Source: Dactylosporangium fulvum
Lineage (GTDB): Bacteria; Actinomycetota; Actinomycetes; Mycobacteriales; Micromonosporaceae
Assembly (NCBI RefSeq): GCF_025137375.1
Contig: NZ_CP073720.1
Span: 3,496,501 to 3,560,500, forward strand
DNA length: 64,000 bases
Direction of reading: 5' to 3'
Below the pieces are notes generated by a model. It was not told where the DNA came from, searched no databases, and worked only from the letters and a program-made list of their open reading frames with translations. A program made the translations under genes and the position numbers. Position 1 is the first letter of the stretch. Every line of letters begins with the position of its first letter. This document shows positions 8,693 to 17,095 of this stretch, in pieces.

Positions 8693-9832
8693 TCACCACT
8701 CAGGCGTGTAACTGCTGAGCTTGTCGGCGGGGATGCCCTCGAGGACCCCGTTCGGGTTTCCATCCCGGTCGATAAACCGCGGAACGGTCTCGCCCTTGGA
8801 CGCCTTCACGAGGGCCTCCAGCGCGGCGTAGGCCGAACTCTTCGGGTAGGTCGGAAAGGTGGAGTACACCTCGCCGCTTTGCACGAGCGCGACGCTGTCC
8901 TTGCCGCCGCCCATCTCGTAGACGCGGATCTTGCCTTCGCGGCCCAGGGACTTGATGGCCCGGACGGCGCCCTTGGTGAGGTCGCTCTGCGCAGAGATGA
9001 TCACGTCGATGTCGGGGGCACCCTGGAGAGCGTCCTGGACCCTCTTGAACGCGTCGGGGGTGGACCAATTGGTGTTGACCTCGCGGGTAATCCTGAAGTC
9101 CGGGTTGTCCGGGAGGACGAGCTTCCCGGCTGCCTTCCACGCCTTGGTGGTTCCGAAGTACTCGGGGCCGAGGAGGGCAAGCGCCTGGTGCTTGCCGGGG
9201 CTGTGGGCGATGCAGTCCTTCAGGAACGCTTCCTGGCCCGGGGTGTTGTACATACCGCCGACGAAGGAGACGGTGCCCGGGCTCGCGAGTTCGTCACCGC
9301 TGGAGTCGTCCTGGCCGCACAGCGTGGACCCGAGGACTGTGATCAGGACCTGGTAGCGCTTGACGCCCTGCTGAACCTGTTTGCAGACCTGCGGGGTGGT
9401 CGGCTGGACGATCATCGCCTGGTACTTGCCGGAGGTGAGCGTGTTCTGCAGCTGGTTGTACTGGGTGTTGATGTCGAAGTTGGCCTCGAAGATACTCAGG
9501 TCAACGCCGTACTTCTCGGCGGCTTCCTTGGCTCCCTTGGCGAGAGCGGCCGCGTACTCGTTCGTTGCGACACTGCCGCCCATGAGGAAGGCGACGTTCC
9601 GGACGGGCTTGGCGTTGACGGTCTGGCCGTCGCCAACGTCGACCTTGGTCGTGCCGGCGGTCGAACCGCTACTGCCGCCCGCGTCGGGCGAGGTGCCACA
9701 TGCGGCCGTCGCGAGGGCGATGACGGCCAGGCAGGCACCGAGCCACACGGAACTGCGCTTGAGGCGGGGCTTGCGGAGAGCCGGTTGGACGGCGGCATGC
9801 AGCGCCTGAGCGCCGGGGTTCCCGATGGGCAC
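8693..9832 (-). CDS. Lipoprotein substrate-binding protein of the RbsB type
   Basis: The protein has a signal sequence with a hydrophobic core (residues 28-43) and lipobox ATAAC, giving a lipidated Cys45, followed by a periplasmic-binding-protein fold of about 330 residues. The core resembles Peripla_BP_4 proteins that bind sugars, autoinducer-2 or other small polar ligands (AFLMGGSVATNEYAAALAKG, then IVQPTT, VIISAQSDLTKG). GTG 9832 is preferred because AGGAGTGAG lies just upstream; a TTG at 9868 is an alternative. It is the first gene of the leftward operon and would capture the ligand outside the membrane and deliver it to the RbsC/RbsA pair. Its ligand cannot be read from sequence. Confidence 0.9.
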   Translation of the reverse strand: MPIGNPGAQALHAAVQPALRKPRLKRSSVWLGACLAVIALATAACGTSPDAGGSSGSTAGTTKVDVGDGQTVNAKPVRNVAFLMGGSVATNEYAAALAKGAKEAAEKYGVDLSIFEANFDINTQYNQLQNTLTSGKYQAMIVQPTTPQVCKQVQQGVKRYQVLITVLGSTLCGQDDSSGDELASPGTVSFVGGMYNTPGQEAFLKDCIAHSPGKHQALALLGPEYFGTTKAWKAAGKLVLPDNPDFRITREVNTNWSTPDAFKRVQDALQGAPDIDVIISAQSDLTKGAVRAIKSLGREGKIRVYEMGGGKDSVALVQSGEVYSTFPTYPKSSAYAALEALVKASKGETVPRFIDRDGNPNGVLEGIPADKLSSYTPEW

Positions 9833-9970
9833 GTACGTCTCACTCCTGATCAAGATGGGAGTCGACAAGGGCGTCCAGCCCGGTTCCGTGGCGTGCCGGG
9901 CAGGTTGTTGTTCCCTGTTTCCCAGCGCCTCAGGTCCCGGTCACATCCCGTTTGACTCTTTGGGCTCGGC

Positions 9971-10032
9971 GTAGACCAACGTGACCGTAGTCACGGCCCG
10001 GATGCGCTGTCAATGGGCTAGCGGTAGACCAA
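9971..10032 (-). promoter_or_regulatory. Putative promoter/operator of the formamidase-ABC operon
   Basis: On the minus strand a TTGACA (10008-10013) and a TACGGT (9984-9989) are separated by 18 bases, a sigma-70-like promoter about 150 bases before the binding-protein gene. The minus-10 lies inside the interrupted palindrome GTGACCGTAGTCAC (9981-9994). The 9-mer GTAGACCAA occurs twice in direct orientation (9971-9979 and 10024-10032), flanking the promoter. These are plausible regulator sites, perhaps for the GntR protein at 2917. The rest of the gap 9833-10284 shows nothing else convincing. Confidence 0.5.
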
Positions 10033-10284
10033 ACCGAAAACGTCTTGTGCCTTACACTGCCCAAACCCCCCCGGCGCCCTTCCTGTCGAAGGCAGCCGGA
10101 GATCCGCCGGAGGTCGCCGCCGTCGGCGGATGCGCGGCTGAATGCAGTCGGCGCGTGCCGCGCGGAAACGCCTGGTGACCGGCTGCCGGGTGCCTTGCCG
10201 GCGGGCGATGCAGCGAACGTGGTCAGGTGTTGCACCCGGTAACCGGTGCAATGGTCGTGGCCGAACTCGGTATGGTTGCTCCGC

Positions 10285-11199
10285 ATGACCGAGACCGAGA
10301 TCACCGCGGGTCTCCTCCGCGACCTGCTGCGGGACCAGCATCCGGACCTGGCCGAGCTGCCCCTCCGCGAGGTGGAGGGCGGATGGGGCAATCAGATGTG
10401 GCGCCTCGGGGACGAGCTGGCCGTGCGGATCCAGCGCATGGATACCGACCCCGAACGCCAGCTCAAGGAGCGCCGGTGGCTGCCGCTGCTCACCGCGCGC
10501 CTGCCGCTGCCGATCCCCGTCCCGGTGCGGCATGGTGCGCCCTCCGAGCGTTGCCCCAAGTTCTGGACGGTCATGACGTGGGTCCCGGGCCTGCCGCTGG
10601 ACCACGGTTCGATCACCCGTGGCGAGCACGCGGCCGACACGCTGGCGACGTTCCTCCGGGCGCTGCACGTGGCAGCGCCCCCCGACGCACCAGCTGACAC
10701 GGGCCGCGGCGCGCATCCCAAGGACTGCACGGACGGCTTCGACCAGTTCTTCCATGCCGTCGGCGCCGACGCGATCGGCTCCGCCGCCGCCGACGTCCGG
10801 GCCGTCTGGGACGACGCCGTCGCGGCCCCCGCGTGGGAGGGTCCGCCGGTGTGGGTGCACGGCGACCTGCACCCCGCGAACGTCGTCGTCGCGGACGGGA
10901 CGCTGGCGGGTGTTGTCGACTTCGGTGAACTGTTCGTCGGTGACCCGGCGTCCGACCTGGCGGCCGCCTGGGTGCTGCTGCCGGCGGGCGCGGCCGCACG
11001 CTTCTTCGCCGCGTACGCGGTGGCTGACGAGGCGACGGTCCGGCGTGCCCGCGGGCTGGCGGTGGTGAAGAGTCTCTTTCTGATGCTGATGGGCCAGAAC
11101 GGGGACCGTGGCCTGCCCGGCGGCAAACCGGCCTGGGGTCCGGCGGGACGGGCGGCGCTCGACCGGGTCCTGAGCGAGCGGCTGACCCGATTCCACTGA
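10285..11199 (+). CDS. Aminoglycoside phosphotransferase (APH) family kinase
   Basis: The 304-residue protein has the APH/choline kinase fold. The Brenner-type catalytic loop is HGDLHPANVVV (Asp base and Asn metal ligand), followed by the metal-binding VVDFGEL. An N-terminal lobe with a basic VRIQRM strand could hold the ATP-contacting residue. ATG 10285 is the natural start; there is no clear ribosome-binding site. Members phosphorylate antibiotics or small metabolites, and the substrate here is unknown. It stands alone between the ABC operon promoter and a convergent WYL regulator. Resistance cannot be claimed from family membership. Confidence 0.88.
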   Translation: MTETEITAGLLRDLLRDQHPDLAELPLREVEGGWGNQMWRLGDELAVRIQRMDTDPERQLKERRWLPLLTARLPLPIPVPVRHGAPSERCPKFWTVMTWVPGLPLDHGSITRGEHAADTLATFLRALHVAAPPDAPADTGRGAHPKDCTDGFDQFFHAVGADAIGSAAADVRAVWDDAVAAPAWEGPPVWVHGDLHPANVVVADGTLAGVVDFGELFVGDPASDLAAAWVLLPAGAAARFFAAYAVADEATVRRARGLAVVKSLFLMLMGQNGDRGLPGGKPAWGPAGRAALDRVLSERLTRFH

Positions 11200-11286
11200 T
11201 TCCACCAGGAGATCGGCCGAACCGCAACGCACGTCATGGTGAGAGGAGCTCGCGGGCGAACCCGTCGGTGAGCGCTCGCGCCGGTC

Positions 11287-12234
11287 TCAGCCGTATCGCT
11301 CGACGAGCGCGTTGCCGATCGAGGCCAGGTGGTCTCGCACACCCGGAGGGCCAGTCACCTCGAGCCATTCGACCATCCCGGCAAGCTCGCCGGCGAACGC
11401 GTACTCGTTGTGGCCGCGGATCACGACCTCGATGCGGCCGTCGGTCGTGGAACCTCCCACCTCGAGCCGATCGCCGAGCACCATCCGGAGCCGGCCTATC
11501 TCGTGGGGCACGCATACCGCCTGGATCTCGAGGGGCGTTCGCTTGCGGTCGACCTCGTCGGCGATCTCGCGCCAGCTCTCGGCAAGGTCGAAGTCTTCGG
11601 GTCGGTGCACGGGATCGTCGGTCGGGTCGGCGGACGACACGCGGTCGATCCGGAAGGTCCGCCGGCCGGTCTCGGTGTTGGAGACGAGGTACCACGACGG
11701 ACCTTTGGCGACGATGCCCAGCGGGTGGACGGTTCTCTCGGTTTCGGCGCCTTTGCCGTCGACGTAGCCGAGCCGCACCTGGACGCCGCGGATCACCGCG
11801 TCTTGGAGTTCGTCGAGGAAGCGAGGTGGTCGGTGCTCGACCCGACTCGACCCCCATCGTTGCGGGTCCATGACCAACGACGACGCTGCTGCCTCGGCCT
11901 GCACCCGGAAGGGCTCCGGCAGGGCATGGAGGAGCTTGCGCAGAGCTGCTTTCACGGCCGGCCTCGCAGCCGAGGCCGGGCCGGCAACCAGGAACAGGGC
12001 GCGGGCCTCACTCGCGGTCAACCCGGACAGGTCGGTGCGGGCGCCGCCCACGAGACGCCAGCCGCCGCCTCGGCCCTGCATGGAGTACACGGGCACCCCG
12101 GCCATGGCCAGGGCGTCGAGGTCGCGGCGGGCGGTGCGCTCGGAGACCTCCAGCTCTCGGGCGACCTCCGCTGCCGTCACCTGCTCGCGCCGTTGCAGCA
12201 AGAGGAGGATGGCCACCAGCCGGTCGGTTCGCAC
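11287..12234 (-). CDS. WYL-domain transcriptional regulator (YafY/DeoR-like HTH)
   Basis: The protein of about 315 residues begins with a winged helix (VRTDRLVAILLLLQRREQ, then VTAAEVARELEVSERTARRD) and continues with a WYL ligand-sensing domain (around 130-220, including GIVAKGPSWYLVSNTETG and RTFRIDRV) and a C-terminal extension. GTG 12234 gives the typical N-terminus of this family; ATG 12264 is possible. It is divergent from the epoxide-hydrolase gene at 12423, with about 190 bp between them, and so may control it. Proteins of this type usually sense small ligands or nucleic acids. The target is not shown. Confidence 0.9.
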   Translation of the reverse strand: MRTDRLVAILLLLQRREQVTAAEVARELEVSERTARRDLDALAMAGVPVYSMQGRGGGWRLVGGARTDLSGLTASEARALFLVAGPASAARPAVKAALRKLLHALPEPFRVQAEAAASSLVMDPQRWGSSRVEHRPPRFLDELQDAVIRGVQVRLGYVDGKGAETERTVHPLGIVAKGPSWYLVSNTETGRRTFRIDRVSSADPTDDPVHRPEDFDLAESWREIADEVDRKRTPLEIQAVCVPHEIGRLRMVLGDRLEVGGSTTDGRIEVVIRGHNEYAFAGELAGMVEWLEVTGPPGVRDHLASIGNALVERYG

Positions 12235-12422
12235 CCCGACAACACTTCCGCATAAACCGGTCATGGGTTGACCGGTATCGGTCGGCAAGATGGCGACATG
12301 GCCGCACCGACGAGTCCCGCTACCCACGACCGCATCGACGCTCGGCCTATCGGGGCTGCGCCGACGCTGTCGTCGGGCACCTTCGTCGCCTGATCACCCC
12401 GAAAAGATAGAGAGGAAATGCA

Positions 12423-13367
12423 ATGTTCGATCCAACCGATTTTCCCGAGCCCACCCTTATTTCAGTCAACGGTGTGGAACTCGAAGTCTTTGAAGCAGGC
12501 CGGCAAAATGCAGGAAAGCCCATTGTCCTCTGTCACGGCTGGCCAGAGCATGCCTTTTCTTGGCGCCATCAGGTGCCCGCCCTTGCCGCAGCGGGCTACC
12601 ATGTCATCGTCCCGAACCAGCGGGGTTATGGCAACTCATCCCGTCCGACCGAAGTGACAGACTATGACATTGAGCACCTGTCGGGTGATCTCATCGCACT
12701 TCTCGATCACTACGGATACGAAGATGCCACCTTTGTCGGTCATGACTGGGGTGCAATGGTCGTCTGGGGACTGACCCTGCTGCATCCGAACCGTGTAAAC
12801 AAAGTGATCAACCTGAGCCTGCCTTACCAGGAGCGCGGAGAAAAGCCCTGGGTCGAGTTCATGGAAGACATGCTCGGCAGCGACTTCTATTTCGTCCACT
12901 TCAATCGACAGCCAGGCGTCGCAGACGCCGTATTCGAAGAGAACACATTCCAGTTCCTTCGCAACATGTACCGGAAGAACGAGCCCCCCACAGGGCCTCA
13001 GCCGGGTATGGCGCTGATCGATCTCGCCAGAGCGGAAACGCCACTCGGTGATCCCGTCATGAGCGACAGCGAACTGGCCGTTTTCGTCTCCGCCTTCGAA
13101 TCGACAGGGTTCACGGGCAGTGTGAATTGGTACAGGAACCTTGACCGCAACTGGCGCTTGTTGGCGGATGTGAATCCAATCATCCAACAGCCCACCCTCA
13201 TGATCTACGGCGACCGGGATGCGGTCTCGAAGTCTGAAAACCTGACAGAGTTCGTGCCCAATGTGGAAGTGGTCAATCTGGATTGCGGTCATTGGATCCA
13301 GCAAGAAAAGCCGGAAGAAACAAACCAGGCGATTCTGAAGTGGCTGGACCAGCGGGATGCCACCTAG
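12423..13367 (+). CDS. Alpha/beta-hydrolase of the epoxide hydrolase family
   Basis: The 314-residue protein has the oxyanion motif HGWPE (38-42), the aspartate nucleophile in GHDWGA (Asp108), a cap-domain tyrosine in NWYRN (Tyr237), acidic residues in YGDRDAV (264/266) and the catalytic His in GHW (His290). This is the arrangement of epoxide hydrolases and haloacetate-dehalogenase relatives, which attack substrates through a covalent Asp ester. ATG 12423 follows AGAGGAAA. Its codon use is clearly lower in GC at third positions than its neighbours, and it is directly followed by IS debris, so recent acquisition from a lower-GC donor is likely. Epoxide hydrolysis is more likely than dehalogenation but is not certain. 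Confidence 0.9.
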   Translation: MFDPTDFPEPTLISVNGVELEVFEAGRQNAGKPIVLCHGWPEHAFSWRHQVPALAAAGYHVIVPNQRGYGNSSRPTEVTDYDIEHLSGDLIALLDHYGYEDATFVGHDWGAMVVWGLTLLHPNRVNKVINLSLPYQERGEKPWVEFMEDMLGSDFYFVHFNRQPGVADAVFEENTFQFLRNMYRKNEPPTGPQPGMALIDLARAETPLGDPVMSDSELAVFVSAFESTGFTGSVNWYRNLDRNWRLLADVNPIIQQPTLMIYGDRDAVSKSENLTEFVPNVEVVNLDCGHWIQQEKPEETNQAILKWLDQRDAT

Positions 13368-13482
13368 GCCGTGTTTCATAGGGGCTCGGTGTGACGTAGG
13401 TCCGGCGCGGTATTGATCGATAAATGGCGAGGTCTCCGGTAGATGGTTCTTCGACCAAGAAGACCAGAACATCGGAGACCTC

Positions 13483-13590
13483 GTGGCCGGCGTAGCGGTG
13501 ACGAGGCGGTTCGACCTGTCTGACGCGCAGTGGGCGAAGCTGGAACCGCTGCTGCCGAAGGGTAGGAAGCCAGGCCGGCCGCCGAAGTGA
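13483..13590 (+). pseudogene. IS5/IS4-like transposase N-terminal stump
   Basis: A 35-codon frame starting GTG and reading RRFDLSDAQWAKLEPLLPKG followed by RKPGRPPK has the conserved N-terminus of IS5-type transposases (the region before the DDE domain), then stops. The preceding 13368-13482 probably contains the left end of that element. Nothing of the catalytic core remains. It abuts a TnpB fragment of another family. Confidence 0.7.
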
Positions 13591-13623
13591 CCGGGCTGCA
13601 GGCCCCGCGCCGACGCCGCCGGG

Positions 13624-14001
13624 TTGATCAGCGCGGGTCGAACAACCGCGAGAAAGCTGTGGTGAAGGTCGCCAAGGCGCACGCCAGGGTGGCCGATTCG
13701 CGCAGGGACTGGCTGCACAAGCTGTCCACGACGTACGTTCGGCAGGGTCGACCGGTTCTTCCCGTCGACCCGGATGTGCTCGGACTGTGGACGCCTCGGC
13801 GACAAGCTGCCGCTGAACGTCCGGTCGTGGACATGCCCGTGCGGGGTAACCCACGACCGGGACGTGAACGCGGCGAAGAACATCGTGGCCGCCGGGCGGG
13901 CGGACAGCAACGGCCGTGGAGCGCAGGTAAGACCAGCGGTGACGCTGGCGCCGCGTGGCGAAGCGGTAACCCGCCGGAAGTCTGCCGCGAAAGCGGCGTG
14001 A
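13624..14001 (+). pseudogene. tnpB: TnpB (IS200/IS605 family) internally deleted remnant
   Basis: Two TnpB pieces in different frames are fused. The first (13624 to about 13735) reads NNREKAVVKVAKAHARVADS and RRDWLHKLST, the helical segment ahead of the RuvC glutamate. The second (about 13733-14001, another frame) contains RVDRFFPSTRMCSDCG, a CxC pair and HDRDVNAAKNI, that is the zinc ribbon and last RuvC aspartate. About 50 residues with the central RuvC glutamate are lost, so it cannot be an active RNA-guided nuclease. The C-terminal end runs directly into the element's right end. Confidence 0.8.
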
Positions 14002-14043
14002 CAGGCCGGAATCTCCCGACTTCAGACGGGAGAGGACGTCAAT
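14002..14043 (+). mobile_element. IS200/IS605-type right end with hairpin
   Basis: Just after the TnpB stop, CTCCCG (14013-14018) and CGGGAG (14027-14032) form a 6-bp stem with an 8-base loop, followed by GACGTCAAT. This is the usual subterminal hairpin and terminus of IS605-group elements, and also where the omega/re-RNA would end. The terminus provides the stop codon (14039-14041, minus strand) of the neighbouring permease gene. Confidence 0.65.
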
Positions 14044-16801
14044 CCTCAGCCAGCAGCCGGGCGGTCGGCAGCCGGCGCAGCGATCGTACCGGCAGGATCG
14101 CCGCCGCCACCGCCAGCAGCGCGCCGGCGAGCGCGGCGGCGGCGGCGACCGCGTACGAGACGGCGGTCAGCTCGGAGCTCAGCAGGGCGGCGGTACCGAG
14201 CGCGACGCCCACCCCGGTCGTCGCGCCGAGAACGCCGATGGCGAGCGCCTCATAGGCGGCCAGCCGGCCCAGCGGGGCATCCGCCCAGCCGACGGCGCCG
14301 AGCAGCGCGAACTCGGCGGCCCGCTCGCGGATGTTGACGTAGAGCACGTCGGCGACCGTGGTCGCGCCGAGCAGGGTGGTGAGGACCGCCGCGATGTAGT
14401 CCGTGCTCTGGACCTGCACGGTGATCGCATCGCCGAGGACAGTGCCGGAGACGCTGCCCCGGAAGGTCAGGTTGATGATCACCAGGAGGGTCAGCGAGGC
14501 GATGCCGAGGGCGAGGCTCACCGCGCCGAGGACGGTTCGCCCGGGCGCGCGCAGCACGTTGCCCATCGCCAGGCCCGAGACGCGGCGGGGTACTCGGCGG
14601 CGACGGACCAGTACGACCGCCGGACGAACCGTCGCTCCCGGGTCGGCCCGCGTCGCCCGCCAGGCCGGTGGCAGCGCCGCCAGCCCGCTCAGCAGCAGCG
14701 CGGCCGGGATCGCGAGCAGGGCGTAGTCGGCGCCGAGGGACACGCCGAGCAGGCGGGACAGCGCCAGCGCCAGGATGGTGCCGAGCAGGCCGGCGACCGC
14801 GCCGACGGTCACCGACTCGCCGGTGACGAGCGCGAACAGCCGCCAGCGGGCCCAGCCGAGGCAGGCCAGCACGCCGAGCTCGGTCGCCCGGGTCCGCACC
14901 GCCGCGCTGGCCGCGTTGCCGACTGCGAGCGCGCACGCGACGAGCACGAGGATCGCCAGCACCAGCGACTTGCGGTCCAGCGCCGACACGATCGTCGTCG
15001 CGACCCCCAGTCGGAGCCAGTTCTCCCGGACCGCCAGCGCGGGCCTTCCGAATGTTCCGGCCGGCAGCTGTACCGCCACCCCGCTCGCCGACGACCCGAC
15101 GGTGAGATCGACCCGCAGCCCGGTGGCCAGGTGGATCTGATCGGCGATGGCCCGCACCCGCTCCTGGGAGAAGGCGTCGATGCCCACGTCGCCGGCGACC
15201 CGGACCCGCACCATCGAGATCGGCGCGTCCTTGTTCACCCCGTGCTCGGCGTCGACGTTGGTGTACGGGTCGCGCTGGAGCTTGGGCAGGGCCGACAGCG
15301 TGGTGAGCAGGTGCGGGCGCTGCCCGAGCGGCCCGGCGAACCCGGTCGTCGGCTGGAGCGCCCGGTCTCCCAGGGCCTGCCGCGCCGCCGGGTCGGCCCC
15401 GGTCGCCTCGGCGCCCGCGTAGAGGTCGAAGGGCATCCGCGACAGCTGCGGCCCGAGCTGGACCTTGGCCGGGTCGAAGACGCCGACGCCCCGCAGGAAG
15501 GTCCGCTCCTGCTTCGACTCGTTGATGCCGTGCCGGACGATGGCCCGGACCGGGTCGTCGGCGAGGCCCATCGGCAGCGGCCGGCCCGCCGGATAGCCGT
15601 GGGGGACCTTGCCCCACTCGCCGCCGCCGTAGGGCACCACGTCGGCGGCGCGGCCGGGGCCCGACAGCGTCATCGCGCTGGTCGTCCACCACTCGCCGAC
15701 GTCGGAGGTGCCCGCATACGGCACGAACCGGCTGCGGTCGGCGACCGGGTGCGCGATCGCGTCGAGGAGGGCCGGGTACACGTCCTGGGCCGTGTAGGCG
15801 CGCGAGGCCAGCGGGGTGGCGGGCATGGTCTCGTAGTAGGGCACGGCGTTGTCGAGCCGCATCCCGGCGCCGGTCTGCTCGGCCGCGTCGCCGCCGAGGC
15901 GCTCGATCTCGAGGCGCAGCTGCTGGTCGAGGTCGAGGCGGCTGGAGGCGAGGACCGGGATGCCGGCGGACTGGTCGGACTCGGGGAGGTACACCCCGGA
16001 AGTCACCGACCCGTCGAGCCCGTCGAGCTTCGCCTCCTGCACGGGGTCGACGGCGGCCAGGAGCAGCGGGATCGGGAAGAGCACCTCGACCTGGGCCCGC
16101 TTGACCGTGTTGGCGCTCGACGCCGGGTCGCGCGACCAGCAGTTCGCCTCCGTGCGGTCCTTCGGCGCGAGGGGCTCGACGTTGGTGTAGTAGCCGGTCT
16201 GGCGCTCGCACACGGTGGTGACGCCGTTCGGGCCGTGCTCGTGGATCTCGGGCGGCTTCGGCATGTCGTCGGCCGTGTAAATCTTGCCCTCGACCCATGG
16301 GTCGCCGGGCACGTACTCCAGGTTGTTCGGGGTGACGTAGAGGTACTTCGACCCGTCGGGGATGCTGCTCAGCCCGCGGTCGCCGACGTAGGTCGGCCGC
16401 AGCTTCAGCACCTGGCGCCCGCCCTGGTCGGCGTACTCGGTGAGATCGACCGTGATCACCGCGGTCTGCATCACGTAGCCCGCCATCGCGACCGGCGCCG
16501 CCACCGACACGCCCTGGATGTCGAGGATTCGCCGCCACTGTGCCTCGCTGATCCCGCCGTAGGTCGAGCTGACCCGGTCGGTGCTGATCAGGCCGTCCTC
16601 GGTGGTGTCTGCGGGCGGGCGGACCAGGATGTCGTACATCGGCCGGAAGTTCTCCTGGACCGTGCCGTTGACCTGCACCTGCGAGCCGCGCGAGGCCGAC
16701 GCCAGCAGCGTGAAGCTCGCGACGGCGACGGCGACGGCGACGATCGTGGCGACCAGCCGACCGCGCCGGAAGCGCAGCTGCGCGCGGATGAGCGAAATCA
16801 A
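14039..16801 (-). CDS. FtsX/MacB-type ABC transporter permease
   Basis: The protein of about 920 residues has a membrane segment near residues 10-35 (VATIVAVAVAVASFTLLASA), a large extracytoplasmic domain of about 570 residues, then three membrane segments around 620-770 and a second FtsX core of four segments at the C-terminus. This is the layout of large MacB/LolE-like permeases that move peptides, lipids or lipoproteins or work as mechanotransmitters. TTG 16801 has AGGAGG five bases upstream. Its ATPase lies upstream at 17092. The last codons read LLAED and the stop lies at the end of an IS605 element, so the C-terminus may be slightly altered by the insertion. Confidence 0.88.
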   Translation of the reverse strand: MISLIRAQLRFRRGRLVATIVAVAVAVASFTLLASASRGSQVQVNGTVQENFRPMYDILVRPPADTTEDGLISTDRVSSTYGGISEAQWRRILDIQGVSVAAPVAMAGYVMQTAVITVDLTEYADQGGRQVLKLRPTYVGDRGLSSIPDGSKYLYVTPNNLEYVPGDPWVEGKIYTADDMPKPPEIHEHGPNGVTTVCERQTGYYTNVEPLAPKDRTEANCWSRDPASSANTVKRAQVEVLFPIPLLLAAVDPVQEAKLDGLDGSVTSGVYLPESDQSAGIPVLASSRLDLDQQLRLEIERLGGDAAEQTGAGMRLDNAVPYYETMPATPLASRAYTAQDVYPALLDAIAHPVADRSRFVPYAGTSDVGEWWTTSAMTLSGPGRAADVVPYGGGEWGKVPHGYPAGRPLPMGLADDPVRAIVRHGINESKQERTFLRGVGVFDPAKVQLGPQLSRMPFDLYAGAEATGADPAARQALGDRALQPTTGFAGPLGQRPHLLTTLSALPKLQRDPYTNVDAEHGVNKDAPISMVRVRVAGDVGIDAFSQERVRAIADQIHLATGLRVDLTVGSSASGVAVQLPAGTFGRPALAVRENWLRLGVATTIVSALDRKSLVLAILVLVACALAVGNAASAAVRTRATELGVLACLGWARWRLFALVTGESVTVGAVAGLLGTILALALSRLLGVSLGADYALLAIPAALLLSGLAALPPAWRATRADPGATVRPAVVLVRRRRVPRRVSGLAMGNVLRAPGRTVLGAVSLALGIASLTLLVIINLTFRGSVSGTVLGDAITVQVQSTDYIAAVLTTLLGATTVADVLYVNIRERAAEFALLGAVGWADAPLGRLAAYEALAIGVLGATTGVGVALGTAALLSSELTAVSYAVAAAAALAGALLAVAAAILPVRSLRRLPTARLLAED

Positions 16802-16905
16802 CTGACCCTCCTGAGAGGAGCGAAACGGTAACGAATCGTTAGCACGGTTACGCAGACCCCGACCAACCACCGGCACTCGGCCGGTGGACAGCGGAGGGAA
16901 CCTTC

Positions 16906-17013
16906 ATGGTCAACAAGCTCAGGCGACCGGATGCTCGGCGCGCTGGTGTCGAAGAAGACGGCGCACGCCTACTACTGCTGGTACAACTACGGCGTACCGG
17001 CGTGCGACGGTGA
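16906..17013 (+). CDS. Possible small peptide gene, frame disturbed
   Basis: GGAGGG (16893-16898) precedes ATG 16906 by seven bases, a strong ribosome-binding site. The frame reads MVNKLRRP and then a low-quality stretch to TGA 17011. One frame over, from 16931, codons with almost exclusively G or C third positions read LGALVSKKTAHAYYCWYNYG then VPACDGDDE. A single-base indel between 16909 and 16930 would join the start to this Cys/Tyr/Trp-rich tail. The result would look like a short precursor or secreted peptide next to a MacB-type exporter. It overlaps a minus-strand small frame, and only one of the two may be real. Confidence 0.3.
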   Translation: MVNKLRRPDARRAGVEEDGARLLLLVQLRRTGVRR

Positions 17014-17095
17014 CGACGAGCAGCGGCTGGCGTACCGCCGACAGGGCCCCGACCACGAGAGCGGCCGCCGCGATCCCCCACGCCACCGCCGTCAC
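16919..17095 (-). CDS. Possible 58-residue single-span membrane protein
   Basis: A GTG at 17095 overlaps the ATPase stop (GTGA), the coupling used repeatedly in this genome. The frame begins VTAVAWGIAAAALVVGALSA, a membrane helix, and ends RRLLRHQRAEHPVA. Codon use is GC-rich only for the first 30 codons; beyond that the opposite strand looks more coding. It may be the stump of a membrane component of the exporter operon. Confidence 0.3.
   Translation of the reverse strand: MTAVAWGIAAAALVVGALSAVRQPLLVVTVARRYAVVVPAVVGVRRLLRHQRAEHPVA

Noticed and set aside
10285..11199. Specific aminoglycoside-resistance gene
   Set aside because: Only general APH-family motifs are present, and many such kinases act on other metabolites.
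13611..14043. Active RNA-guided TnpB nuclease
   Set aside because: The frame is split and the region with the central RuvC glutamate is deleted.
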